A stretch of 17,998 bases of DNA from an uncultured Lachnospiraceae bacterium. GTDB lineage: Bacteria; Bacillota; Clostridia; Lachnospirales; Lachnospiraceae. Positions 7,613 to 17,198 of this stretch are shown here, piece by piece (position 1 is the first letter of the stretch; every line of letters begins with the position of its first letter). The notes below the pieces were generated by a model. That model was not told the origin of the DNA and made no database searches. It was given only the letters and a program-made list of their open reading frames with translations. The position numbers and the translations under genes are program-made. The stretch covers positions 1 through 17,998 of the forward strand of contig CASDUB010000061.1 in assembly GCA_949283905.1 (NCBI GenBank), written 5' to 3'.

Positions 7613-7641
7613 ATATTACCGTCTGTATGCATTTACGTCAA
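7613..7641 (-). promoter_or_regulatory. Predicted sigma-A promoter for the larE-larB-nik-larC operon
   Basis: On the minus strand there is TTGACG (-35, 7641-7636), a 17-bp spacer, then TAATAT (-10, 7618-7613). Both hexamers are close to the consensus with ideal spacing. The start of transcription would fall near 7606, giving a leader of about 180 nt before larE. An AACATGTT palindrome (7640-7647) overlaps the -35 edge and could bind a regulator. This is the only clear promoter in the window, and it separates the lar/nik genes from the upstream nitrogen operon. Confidence 0.65.
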
Positions 7642-7647
7642 CATGTT

Positions 7648-7671
7648 CATTTCCGCCTGTTAGCGGAAACG
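7648..7671 (-). other. Stem-loop after the ANTAR gene; possible transcript end without U-tract
   Basis: On the minus strand CGTTTCCGC-TAACAG-GCGGAAATG folds into a 9-bp stem (one G-U) with a 6-nt loop, starting 28 bp after the ANTAR gene stop. The outer G-U pair forms only in minus-strand RNA, which fits a transcript of that strand. There is no U-run after it, so it is a poor intrinsic terminator. It may mark a processed 3' end of the nitrogen operon or allow read-through into larE. Confidence 0.4.
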
Positions 7672-7698
7672 ACGTTGGAATTCTTTTAGAAAAAGCTT

Positions 7699-8238
7699 TT
7701 ACAGAAGCAGGATCATTTCCGCCGTTTCAACCGATCTTCTCCCGGTATCCATACTTGTTTTCTGTATGTATCGAAACGCCTCCTGCTCGCTCATTCCGTT
7801 TCTTTCCATAAGCAATTGCTTTGCCCGTTCAATTATCTGATTTTCTTCTTTGCTCTTTGTTCTGTACGGTTTTTCTTTTCTTTTTTTAGGTCCGGAAAAA
7901 CCGGCGTTGATCATTTCTATTGTCGAAATAAGTTCTGATGCTCTGATCGGAAGAAGAAGCTTTATCATCCTTTCCGAAAATGTTTCGACAGACACATCTT
8001 TAGTCAATACAATAATGTAAAATGACGACGGCAGATAATCAGCTAATTCGGAATACACCATATCTTTCAGGTTCTTTGTACAGATCACTATACCGTAATC
8101 CCTGTCGTTTGATATACGAAGCACTTCCGACCCTGTATTGCATATAATCGTTTCAAACATAAGTCCGTGCTTTTTTATCAAACTTTCAAAATGCAGTGCA
8201 TCTTCTGACCTGGGCATTGCAATTAGTATCGTGCCCAT
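7699..8238 (-). CDS. nitR: ANTAR-domain antiterminator with degenerate receiver (NitR-like)
   Basis: This is a predicted RNA-binding antiterminator of nitrogen genes, 179 aa. Residues 131-179 form an ANTAR domain (IERAKQLLMERNGMSEQEAF, then ... TGRRSVETAEMILLL), a three-helix fold that in other proteins binds paired hexaloop hairpins to prevent termination. Residues 1-110 look like a receiver fold that has lost its chemistry. The acidic pair after the first strand is replaced (ILIAMPRSED), the phosphoacceptor position is Cys53 (IVICTKNL), and the lysine near LLLPI is absent. Control by phosphorylation is therefore unlikely. A basic linker (118-130) joins the parts. The gene follows the GS-family gene by 11 bp, and that gene's TAG stop forms part of its ribosome binding site. 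In Clostridium saccharobutylicum a comparable protein, NitR, is encoded beside glnA and controls glnA and gltAB. The symbol rests on that analogy. Confidence 0.85.
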   Translation of the reverse strand: MGTILIAMPRSEDALHFESLIKKHGLMFETIICNTGSEVLRISNDRDYGIVICTKNLKDMVYSELADYLPSSFYIIVLTKDVSVETFSERMIKLLLPIRASELISTIEMINAGFSGPKKRKEKPYRTKSKEENQIIERAKQLLMERNGMSEQEAFRYIQKTSMDTGRRSVETAEMILLL

Positions 8239-8245
8239 TCATTGT

Positions 8246-8252
8246 CCTCCTA
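8246..8252 (-). promoter_or_regulatory. Ribosome binding site of the ANTAR gene overlapping the upstream stop
   Basis: TAGGAGG on the minus strand includes the TAG stop codon of the GS-family gene and lies 7 nt before ATG 8238. Ribosomes finishing the GS-family protein therefore cover the initiation site of the regulator. This suggests coupled, near-stoichiometric synthesis of the two proteins. Confidence 0.7.
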
Positions 8253-9521
8253 CATTTTGATGAAATACCGGTTTATCTCCCAATCAGAAACCTGCATCAT
8301 GTAGTCATTCCATTCATTTTTCTTAACTTCAGAATAGATTTTAACAAATTCCTCGCCGAAAACTTCTTTCATCAACGACTCTTTTTCAAATAATTTAACA
8401 GCGTCTTTTAAGTTTGCAGGCAAAAGTTTTGCGCTGATTTTATTTTCAAGACCCGGATCTGTTTTGTTCTCAATTCCTGCAAGTCCTGCAGCCACACATG
8501 CCGCAATGGCAAGATAAGGATTAGCCGCAGGATCGGGGTATCTGAGTTCTACCTTCGCTCCTTCAATATCATGGTGATATTTTATAAGGGCTTTTTCTCC
8601 TGATTTAGCCCAGTAAATGCTTCGCGGAGCTGAAAAACCGGTTAATATTCTCTTGTATGAATTAACGACAGGATTTGTTACAGCGCACATCGCAGGCGCA
8701 TATTTCATAATTCCTCCGATAAAATATTTTGCTTCTTCCGACATTTCATTTTCGCATTCGAATATATTTTTTCCATTGTGATAAACAGACATATCAAGGT
8801 GCATTCCTGATCCGGCAACATTCTGAAGAGGTTTCGGCATAAATGTAGCATAAAGTCCGAATCTTTTAGCAATGGAACGAATGGCAAATTTAAACGTCAT
8901 AATATCATCCGCTGTCTGAAACGCTTCTCCCTCTCTGAAACTGATCTCATGCTGTGCAGGAGCTTTTTCATGATGAGAAGATTCGATTTCAAACCCCATC
9001 TCCTGAAGCATAAGTACCATATCACGTCTTGCATTCTCGCCGAGATCATGCGGTCCGACGTCAAAATATCCTGCCGTATCATGTGTGATAGTTGTCGGAA
9101 CCCCGTTTTCATCTGTATGAAACAGGAAAAATTCGCATTCCGGATTAACGATAAATGTATAACCTTTTTCTTTAGCTTTTTTGACTACATTCTGCAAAAT
9201 CAGACGCGGACTCATTTCAAAAAGACGTCCGTCGCTGTGATAAAGATCGCATATGAACTTTCCGACTCTTCCCTGCTGCGGTCTCCAGGGCAAAATGACA
9301 AACGTATCGAGATCGGGACAAAGATAAAGATCTTCGTCCATCTCGTATAAACCGTCGAAAAAGTATGTCGCATCAAGCGGATAGCGATTATCAATAACTT
9401 TTTCAAAACGCTGCGGCGTCACGGCGATATTCTTAAGATTGCCGAATGCGTCAGTAAATTGAAGCCGGATAAATTCTACATCTTCTTCCTCAATCAGATT
9501 CATTATTTCCTGTTTATTCAT
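8250..9521 (-). CDS. Glutamine synthetase family protein (GSI-like, divergent active site)
   Basis: This protein is homologous along its length to type I glutamine synthetase (glutamate + NH3 + ATP to glutamine), but at 423 aa it is about 20 shorter than the usual 440-445. Metal ligands are kept: Glu128/Glu130 (NPECEFF), Glu185 and Glu192 (SSHHEKAPAQHE), His241 (GSGMH), and Glu325 (VELRYPDPAANPYL). Several other sites differ from Escherichia coli/Bacillus GlnA. The DGSS loop reads DATY (50-53). The Asn before GSGMH is Ala236. The flap Glu of GYEAP is Ser297 (GFSAP). The NRSPLIRIP block reads GEKALIKYH, replacing two phosphate/glutamate-contact arginines with Glu309 and Lys314. The Arg before the last metal Glu is Lys323. 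There is no adenylylation-type tyrosine loop. Canonical GS activity is therefore doubtful. It may have another amine substrate or act as a sensor. It follows gltD by 39 bp with AAGGAG at 9531-9536. Confidence 0.88.
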   Translation of the reverse strand: MNKQEIMNLIEEEDVEFIRLQFTDAFGNLKNIAVTPQRFEKVIDNRYPLDATYFFDGLYEMDEDLYLCPDLDTFVILPWRPQQGRVGKFICDLYHSDGRLFEMSPRLILQNVVKKAKEKGYTFIVNPECEFFLFHTDENGVPTTITHDTAGYFDVGPHDLGENARRDMVLMLQEMGFEIESSHHEKAPAQHEISFREGEAFQTADDIMTFKFAIRSIAKRFGLYATFMPKPLQNVAGSGMHLDMSVYHNGKNIFECENEMSEEAKYFIGGIMKYAPAMCAVTNPVVNSYKRILTGFSAPRSIYWAKSGEKALIKYHHDIEGAKVELRYPDPAANPYLAIAACVAAGLAGIENKTDPGLENKISAKLLPANLKDAVKLFEKESLMKEVFGEEFVKIYSEVKKNEWNDYMMQVSDWEINRYFIKM

Positions 9522-9560
9522 ATGGCATAACTCCTTAATATTTTACTTTAGCGGCAGATT

Positions 9561-11030
9561 TTACAGGTTCGTATATCCCATAAGACTTATATCGACTTCT
9601 TTAGCTGCTTCCCTGCCTTCTGCAATCGCCCACACTACAAGAGACTGTCCCCTGTGCATATCGCCGGCCGTAAATACATTCTCAATATTTGTCTCGTACT
9701 TACCTTCCTGAGTCGCAACATTTGTCCTTTGGTTTACTTCAACGCCGAAAGCTTTAGTGACATAATCCTGACTTCCGAGAAAACCTGCTGCTATTAATAC
9801 TATATCAGCTTTTATCTCTTTTTCACTGCCTTTTTTGTGCTCAAATGTCATTTTTCCGGTTTTTTTATCAATTTTTCTTTCAAGCTCGACAGTTTTAACT
9901 GCTTTCAGGTTTCCATTTTCATCTTTAATAAATTCCGTAACGGTTGTTTCAAATATCCTAGGATCACGACCATAGACTTTTATAGCTTCTTCTTGGCCGT
10001 AATCGGTTTTAAGCACTTTCGGCCACTCAGGCCACGGATTGTTTTCAGTCCTGTTTAATGGTGCTGCAGGCATCATCTCTATCTGTGTGACGGATGCTGC
10101 TCCAAGCCTTATGCTTGTTCCGACACAATCGTTTCCTGTATCGCCGCCACCGACCACTACTACATGCTTTCCTTTAAGTGAACCGAATGAAAAATCATTT
10201 GCTTTTATAACCTTTTCAGAGTCGTAGTTGTTGTCCATAAGCTTTTTAGAAACTTCTTTAAGAAAATCAACAGCAAAATATATTCCTTTTGCATCCCTGC
10301 CTTCGGCAATAATATTTCTGGGGTTTGAAGCGCCGCAGCAAAGTATTACTCTGTCGTACTCTTTAAGGATATCTTCAGCTGAAATGTCAGCTCCGACATT
10401 TACATTAGTTTTAAATACGACTCCTGCTTCTTCCATGAGCTTAACTCTTCTGTCAATCTTTCTTTTATCAAGTTTCATGTTCGGAATTCCGTATCTCAAT
10501 AATCCGCCTATTCTGTCGTTTCGCTCAAAAACAGTTACGTTATGTCCTCTTCTGTTCAAAAGCTGCGCGGCCGCAAGTCCCGAAGGACCGCTGCCTACTA
10601 CAGCTACTTTCTTTTCTGTCCTTTGCTTTGGCGCAACCTCTTTTACAAGACCGTGTTCAAAAGCATAATCGATAATAACCGCTTCATTAGATTTAGTCGG
10701 AACAGGTTCGCCGAGACATCCCTGCGTGCATGCGGCTTCGCACAGCGCAGGACAAACTCTCGATGTAAACTCAGGAAAGCTGTGAGTTTTGCTGAGCCTT
10801 ACATACGCCTGCTCCATGTTTTCCCTTGCGACAAGTTCATTCGTCTCCGGTACAAGATTGTGCAGAGGACATCCCGACGCCATACCCGAGATCATCATTC
10901 CCGACTGGCAAAAAGGAATTCCGCATGACATGCATCTGAGTGCCTCTGCGCTCTGTTTTGAAACAGGCGCATTTCTCAGGAATTCATCAAAGTTTTTTAT
11001 TCTGTCTTCAACGCTTAAATAAGTGCTCAT
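9561..11030 (-). CDS. gltD: Glutamate synthase (NADPH) small subunit
   Basis: GltD supplies electrons from NADPH through FAD to the large subunit for conversion of glutamine plus 2-oxoglutarate to two glutamates. The 489-aa length is normal. The N-terminal Fe-S domain has CMSCGIPFC (Cys33, 36, 41), Cys54 in GCPLHNLVPE, and CPALCEAACTQGC (Cys93, 97, 101, 105), enough for two [4Fe-4S] clusters. FAD binding is shown by VAVVGSGPSGLAAAQLL (142-158) and the following GGLLRYGIPNMKLDK. NADPH binding is shown by VVVVGGGDTGND (290-301). A final FAD-contacting motif, VFTAGDMHRGQSLVVWAI, lies near the C-terminus. Its ATG overlaps the gltB stop by one base (TAATG), and its ribosome binding site lies inside gltB, so the two subunits are translationally coupled. 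Confidence 0.96.
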   Translation of the reverse strand: MSTYLSVEDRIKNFDEFLRNAPVSKQSAEALRCMSCGIPFCQSGMMISGMASGCPLHNLVPETNELVARENMEQAYVRLSKTHSFPEFTSRVCPALCEAACTQGCLGEPVPTKSNEAVIIDYAFEHGLVKEVAPKQRTEKKVAVVGSGPSGLAAAQLLNRRGHNVTVFERNDRIGGLLRYGIPNMKLDKRKIDRRVKLMEEAGVVFKTNVNVGADISAEDILKEYDRVILCCGASNPRNIIAEGRDAKGIYFAVDFLKEVSKKLMDNNYDSEKVIKANDFSFGSLKGKHVVVVGGGDTGNDCVGTSIRLGAASVTQIEMMPAAPLNRTENNPWPEWPKVLKTDYGQEEAIKVYGRDPRIFETTVTEFIKDENGNLKAVKTVELERKIDKKTGKMTFEHKKGSEKEIKADIVLIAAGFLGSQDYVTKAFGVEVNQRTNVATQEGKYETNIENVFTAGDMHRGQSLVVWAIAEGREAAKEVDISLMGYTNL

Positions 11031-14000
11031 TACTCTTCCTCCTTACCAAGACTTTTATAAAATGCCTCGATCTGTGCCTGTTCTGCTGACATTCCCTGTT
11101 CCATATATTCCGCTGTCAGACCGATCATTTTTTTATAATCCGCCGGTATGATCTTCTTGAATTTAGGAAGATATCCTTGGAAATCATCCAGTATGGCTTT
11201 TGCCTTGGCGGAATCGGTATACTCAAAGTGTTTTTGAATCATTTTTTTCAGTTCTTCAAGATCATTTTTACTTTCAAGTTTTTCCATCAGAACCATCTCT
11301 TTATTGAGATTTCTGTATAATTTATTATCTTCATCAAGAACATATGCTATACCGCCGCTCATTCCCGCTGCAAAGTTCTTGCCTGTAGGTCCGAGAATAA
11401 CAGCAAGTCCTCCTGTCATATACTCACATCCGTGTTCTCCGACGCCTTCAACAACCGCTTTGGCCCCTGAATTTCTGACACAAAATCTTTCTCCGGCCAT
11501 TCCCGCGATATAGGCTTCTCCGCTTGTGGCTCCGTACAGCGCAACGTTTCCGGCAATAATATTTGACTCAGCATCATAGGCAGCCTCCTCAGGGGCTTTT
11601 ACTATTAATTTTCCTCCCGACAGTCCTTTTCCGAAATAGTCGTTAGTATCACCCGTCAGCTCAAGTGTCAGCCCTGCCGGTATAAATGCTCCGAAGCTTT
11701 GTCCTCCGGCTCCTTTGCATTTGATTGTGATCGTATCTTCTTTCAGACCTTCCGGATGATTCCTTGTGATTTCGGCGCCGATAAGAGTACCGAATGTCCT
11801 GTCTGTATTTGTGATCTCAGCTTCAAAAACGCTCTGCTTTCCTGATTTTACAGCCTGAATCATCCCTTTATTTTTATCCAAAAGCTGCTGATCTTTTCTT
11901 TGTCCGAGCTCAAAATCATATAATTCTTTTTTGTCGTAAACACAATTTTCGGCAAGATCAGTATCAATTATCCTGCTAAGATCTATTTTTTCTCTTATGC
12001 CGGATAATCCGTCCTTTTTCTTTATCAGATCGCTTCTGCCTACAAGTTCATCTATACTTTTTACGCCGAGGCGCGCCATATATTCTCTGAGTTCTTCTGC
12101 GATAAATAACATAAAGTTCTCAACATATTCCGGTTTGCCTTTAAAGTTCTTTCTGAGTTCCGGATTTTGTGTAGCTACGCCAAACGGGCATGTATCCTGA
12201 TTGCACACGCGCATCATCACACATCCGAGAGTTACCAGCGGAGCCGTTGCAAATCCGAATTCCTCAGCTCCTAATATCGCCGCTATAGCCACGTCTCTTC
12301 CGCTCATAAGCTTTCCGTCTGTTTCAATTACAACACGATTTCTGAGGCCGTTTTTTATAAGCGTCTGATGTGTTTCGGAAAGACCCAGTTCCCAGGGAAG
12401 TCCTGCATTGTGGATCGAACTTAACGGCGCAGCGCCGGTGCCGCCGTCATATCCCGAGATCAGTATTACGCCCGCTCCTGCTTTGGCCACGCCTGCTGCG
12501 ATTGTTCCTACTCCAGCCTCTGAAACGAGTTTGACAGAGATCCTTGCATTTTTATTCGCATTCTTAAGATCGTATATAAGCTGAGCAAGATCTTCGATAG
12601 AATAAATATCGTGATGAGGCGGAGGGGATATAAGGCTTACTCCCGGCGTGGAATGTCTTGTCTTGGCGATCCACGGATAAACTTTCTTTCCCGGCAGATG
12701 TCCGCCCTCTCCCGGTTTCGCACCTTGAGCGAGTTTGATCTGAATTTCTTTTGCGCTTACAAGATATTTGCTGGTAACTCCGAAACGACCGCTTGCCACC
12801 TGTTTTATAGCCGAACTTCTGTCGTTCTTTGTACCGGCGCTTAGTATCCTTTCATCACTTTCTCCGCCTTCTCCGGAGTTGCTTTTTCCGTGAAGACGAT
12901 TCATCGCGATGGCAAGCGCCTGATGAGCCTCTTCCGAAATTGAACCGTAGGACATAGCTCCCGTCTTAAATCTTTTCACTATAGACTGAACCGATTCAAC
13001 TTCATCTATTGAAACGCCTTTTTCAGGATAATTAAAATCCATGAGGCTTCTGATATAACCTGTCTGCTCACTGTCGACCATTTTTGTATATTCTTTAAAC
13101 TTCTCATAACTGCCTTCTCTGACTGCCGACTGAAGCATATGGATCGTCTGAGGATTATATCTGTGATGCTCTCCCTGCGCCCTCATCTTATGACGCCCCA
13201 TTGAATCGATCGTCTGATCTGTTTCAAGTCCGAGAGGATCAAATGCTTTTGTATGCTGTCTGTCAGTGTTTTTCTCAATATCTTCGATAGTAATGCCGCC
13301 TATCCTCGATACAGTTCCTCTGAAATACTTATTGATAACGCTTTCTGAAATTCCCACTGCTTCAAATATCCTGCTTCCCTGATAAGACTGAATAGTTGAA
13401 ATCCCCATTTTGGAAGCTATCTTAACTATGCCGGATATAATTGCTTTGTCATAATCTTCAACTGCAGCATAATAATCTTTGTCAAGGATTCCCTCGTCGA
13501 TAAGTTCTTTTATCGAAGCATGAGCGAGATACGGATTTACCGCGCATGCGCCGTATCCGAGCAGTGTCGCAAAGTGATGAACACCTCTCGGTTCTCCTGT
13601 CTCAAGAATAAGGGACATGGCCATGCATTTTTTTGTCGAAACAAGATAATTATGAACCGCAGCGACACAAAGAAGCGACGGGATCGCCACATGGTTTTCA
13701 TCAACTCCTCTGTCGGATAAGATCAAAATATTTGCTCCGTTTTTATATGCCCTGTCGACCTCAACAAATAAATGATCAATCGCCCTTTCAAGTGGGGTGC
13801 TTTTATAATAGAGCATAGATACTTTTTCAACTTTAAGTCCCGGTTTATCGGCATGCTCTATCTTCATGAGATCAAGATCAGAAAGGATCGGATTTTTGAT
13901 CTTCAATACATTACAATTTTCAGGTTTTTCCGATAACAGATTTCCGTTCTTTCCGACGTAAACAGTCGTAGCTGTTACAATCTTTTCTCTTACGGCGTCG

Positions 14001-15562
14001 ATCGGAGGATTCGTTACCTGGGCAAATAACTGCTTAAAATAATAAAACAGCGGCTGATATTCCTGCGACATTACCGCAAGCGGAGTATCGATACCCATGG
14101 CTCCGATGGCTTCATTGCCGTTTAAAGCCATCTTTTCAATCTGATCTCTGTAGTCTTCATATGTATATCCGAATGCTTTCAAGAGACGAACCAGCTCTTC
14201 TGTAGAATACGAAGGAACCTTTTCATTCGGCACCTTTATTGACTTGAGCTCATATAAATTTGCGTCAAGCCATTCGCCGTAAGGTTCTCTGTTCGCATAT
14301 TGCTCTTTGAGCTCATTATCAGAGATAACTTTCTGCTTTTTAGTATCTACCAGCAGCATCTTTCCGGGATGAAGTCTTTCTTTCTTTAAAATATGAGCTT
14401 CGTCAAGTTTCAAAACTCCTACTTCAGAAGAAAGTATGAGTCTCCCGTCATCCATAAGGTAATAACGCGACGGACGAAGACCGTTCCTGTCAAGGATCGC
14501 TCCCATAACATCTCCGTCTGAAAATAAAATAGACGCAGGACCGTCCCATGGTTCCATCATCGTCGCGTAATACTGATAAAAATCTCTTTTTTCCTGAGAA
14601 ATTGTATCGTTGTTTTCCCATGGTTCAGGTATGAGAACCATGGCCGCCAGCGCCGGATCCATTCCGCCCATGATCATAAATTCAAGAGCGTTATCAAGCA
14701 TAGCCGAATCTGAACCTTCCGCCGAGATGATAGGAAGGACTTTTGTAAGCTCCTCATCAGTAAAGCATGTTGTCGAGATCGTTTCCTCCCTCGCACACAT
14801 TTTATCTACGTTGCCTTTAATCGTATTGATCTCACCGTTATGAACGACAAATCTGTTTGGATGTGCTCTGTACCAGCTTGGATTTGTGTTTGTGGAAAAT
14901 CTTGAATGAACAAGGGCGATTGCCGACTCATAGTCTTCATCCTGAAGATCTGCGAAAAATGTCCTCAGCTGAGATACGAGAAACATTCCCTTATATACAA
15001 TTGTCCTTCCTGATAACGAAGGAACATAAGTATTGTCGTTGCTCTGTTCAAACACACGCCTGACGATATACAATTTCCTGTCAAAATCAAGGTCTGATTC
15101 GATTGTCCCGGGGCGTTTAATAAACGCCTGGTATATTTCGGGACAGCTTTCAAGAGCTTTATGCCCCAGTACATCTTCGAAAACAGGTACTTTTCTCCAT
15201 CCCAAAAACTTAAGGTCTTCTTTTTCAACTATGATTTCAAACATTTTCATAGCCTGTCTTCTGGCAAGTTCATTTTGCGGAAAGAAAAACATACCTACGC
15301 CGTAGCTTCTTTCTTCTCCGATATCAATTCCCTGCGACAGACATATTTTTTTGAAGAATTTATGAGGTATCTGTGTAAGTATTCCTACGCCGTCTCCCGT
15401 TTTCCCTTCAGCATCTTTTCCGGCCCTGTGCTCAAGATTTTCAACAATGGCAAGGGCATCTGCGACAACGGCATGATTCTTTTTTCCGTAAATATTGACT
15501 ATAGCGCCGATGCCGCAATTGTCGTGTTCAAAGCTTTTATCATATAATGATGTCTGTCCCAT
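11030..15562 (-). CDS. gltB: Glutamate synthase large subunit
   Basis: GltB hydrolyses glutamine and passes the ammonia through an internal tunnel to 2-oxoglutarate at an FMN site. The 1510-aa length is normal. Domains run from N-terminal class II amidotransferase, through the central and FMN-binding synthase domains, to the C-terminal GXGXG beta-helix. The catalytic nucleophile is Cys16 in HDNCGIGA, so the first 15 residues are probably a cleaved propeptide. The amidotransferase substrate motifs RFSTNTNPSW and HNGEINT are at 221-230 and 241-247. The 3Fe-4S ligands are Cys1114, Cys1120 and Cys1125 in GCVMMRVCNQDTC. It starts one base after the pyrG stop, with AAGGAGG at 15572-15578 inside the last codons of pyrG. 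All key residues looked for are present, so an active enzyme is expected. Confidence 0.97.
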   Translation of the reverse strand: MGQTSLYDKSFEHDNCGIGAIVNIYGKKNHAVVADALAIVENLEHRAGKDAEGKTGDGVGILTQIPHKFFKKICLSQGIDIGEERSYGVGMFFFPQNELARRQAMKMFEIIVEKEDLKFLGWRKVPVFEDVLGHKALESCPEIYQAFIKRPGTIESDLDFDRKLYIVRRVFEQSNDNTYVPSLSGRTIVYKGMFLVSQLRTFFADLQDEDYESAIALVHSRFSTNTNPSWYRAHPNRFVVHNGEINTIKGNVDKMCAREETISTTCFTDEELTKVLPIISAEGSDSAMLDNALEFMIMGGMDPALAAMVLIPEPWENNDTISQEKRDFYQYYATMMEPWDGPASILFSDGDVMGAILDRNGLRPSRYYLMDDGRLILSSEVGVLKLDEAHILKKERLHPGKMLLVDTKKQKVISDNELKEQYANREPYGEWLDANLYELKSIKVPNEKVPSYSTEELVRLLKAFGYTYEDYRDQIEKMALNGNEAIGAMGIDTPLAVMSQEYQPLFYYFKQLFAQVTNPPIDAVREKIVTATTVYVGKNGNLLSEKPENCNVLKIKNPILSDLDLMKIEHADKPGLKVEKVSMLYYKSTPLERAIDHLFVEVDRAYKNGANILILSDRGVDENHVAIPSLLCVAAVHNYLVSTKKCMAMSLILETGEPRGVHHFATLLGYGACAVNPYLAHASIKELIDEGILDKDYYAAVEDYDKAIISGIVKIASKMGISTIQSYQGSRIFEAVGISESVINKYFRGTVSRIGGITIEDIEKNTDRQHTKAFDPLGLETDQTIDSMGRHKMRAQGEHHRYNPQTIHMLQSAVREGSYEKFKEYTKMVDSEQTGYIRSLMDFNYPEKGVSIDEVESVQSIVKRFKTGAMSYGSISEEAHQALAIAMNRLHGKSNSGEGGESDERILSAGTKNDRSSAIKQVASGRFGVTSKYLVSAKEIQIKLAQGAKPGEGGHLPGKKVYPWIAKTRHSTPGVSLISPPPHHDIYSIEDLAQLIYDLKNANKNARISVKLVSEAGVGTIAAGVAKAGAGVILISGYDGGTGAAPLSSIHNAGLPWELGLSETHQTLIKNGLRNRVVIETDGKLMSGRDVAIAAILGAEEFGFATAPLVTLGCVMMRVCNQDTCPFGVATQNPELRKNFKGKPEYVENFMLFIAEELREYMARLGVKSIDELVGRSDLIKKKDGLSGIREKIDLSRIIDTDLAENCVYDKKELYDFELGQRKDQQLLDKNKGMIQAVKSGKQSVFEAEITNTDRTFGTLIGAEITRNHPEGLKEDTITIKCKGAGGQSFGAFIPAGLTLELTGDTNDYFGKGLSGGKLIVKAPEEAAYDAESNIIAGNVALYGATSGEAYIAGMAGERFCVRNSGAKAVVEGVGEHGCEYMTGGLAVILGPTGKNFAAGMSGGIAYVLDEDNKLYRNLNKEMVLMEKLESKNDLEELKKMIQKHFEYTDSAKAKAILDDFQGYLPKFKKIIPADYKKMIGLTAEYMEQGMSAEQAQIEAFYKSLGKEEE
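11038..11044 (-). promoter_or_regulatory. Ribosome binding site of gltD inside the 3' end of gltB
   Basis: AAGGAGG on the minus strand encodes part of the Gly-Lys-Glu-Glu-Glu tail of GltB and lies 7 nt before ATG 11030. With the TAATG stop/start overlap this supports translational coupling of the two glutamate synthase subunits and fixes the gltD start. Confidence 0.75.
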
Positions 15563-15563
15563 C

Positions 15564-17195
<1,632 letters not shown>

Positions 17196-17198
17196 TCA

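Noticed and set aside
7568..7671. Candidate ANTAR target (two hexaloop hairpins) near the regulator gene
   Set aside because: Loops are 5, 4 and 6 nt, and none has A at position 1 with G at position 4. The 6-nt loop is UAACAG. A real target is more likely upstream of asnB, outside the window.
7648..7671. Intrinsic terminator of the nitrogen operon
   Set aside because: The stem is good, but the sequence after it on the minus strand (AACATGTTGACG) has no U-tract.
9837..10928. Overlapping plus-strand open frames across gltD (similar ones occur across most genes)
   Set aside because: All are antisense shadows of strongly supported minus-strand genes, lack ribosome binding sites and have no family features.
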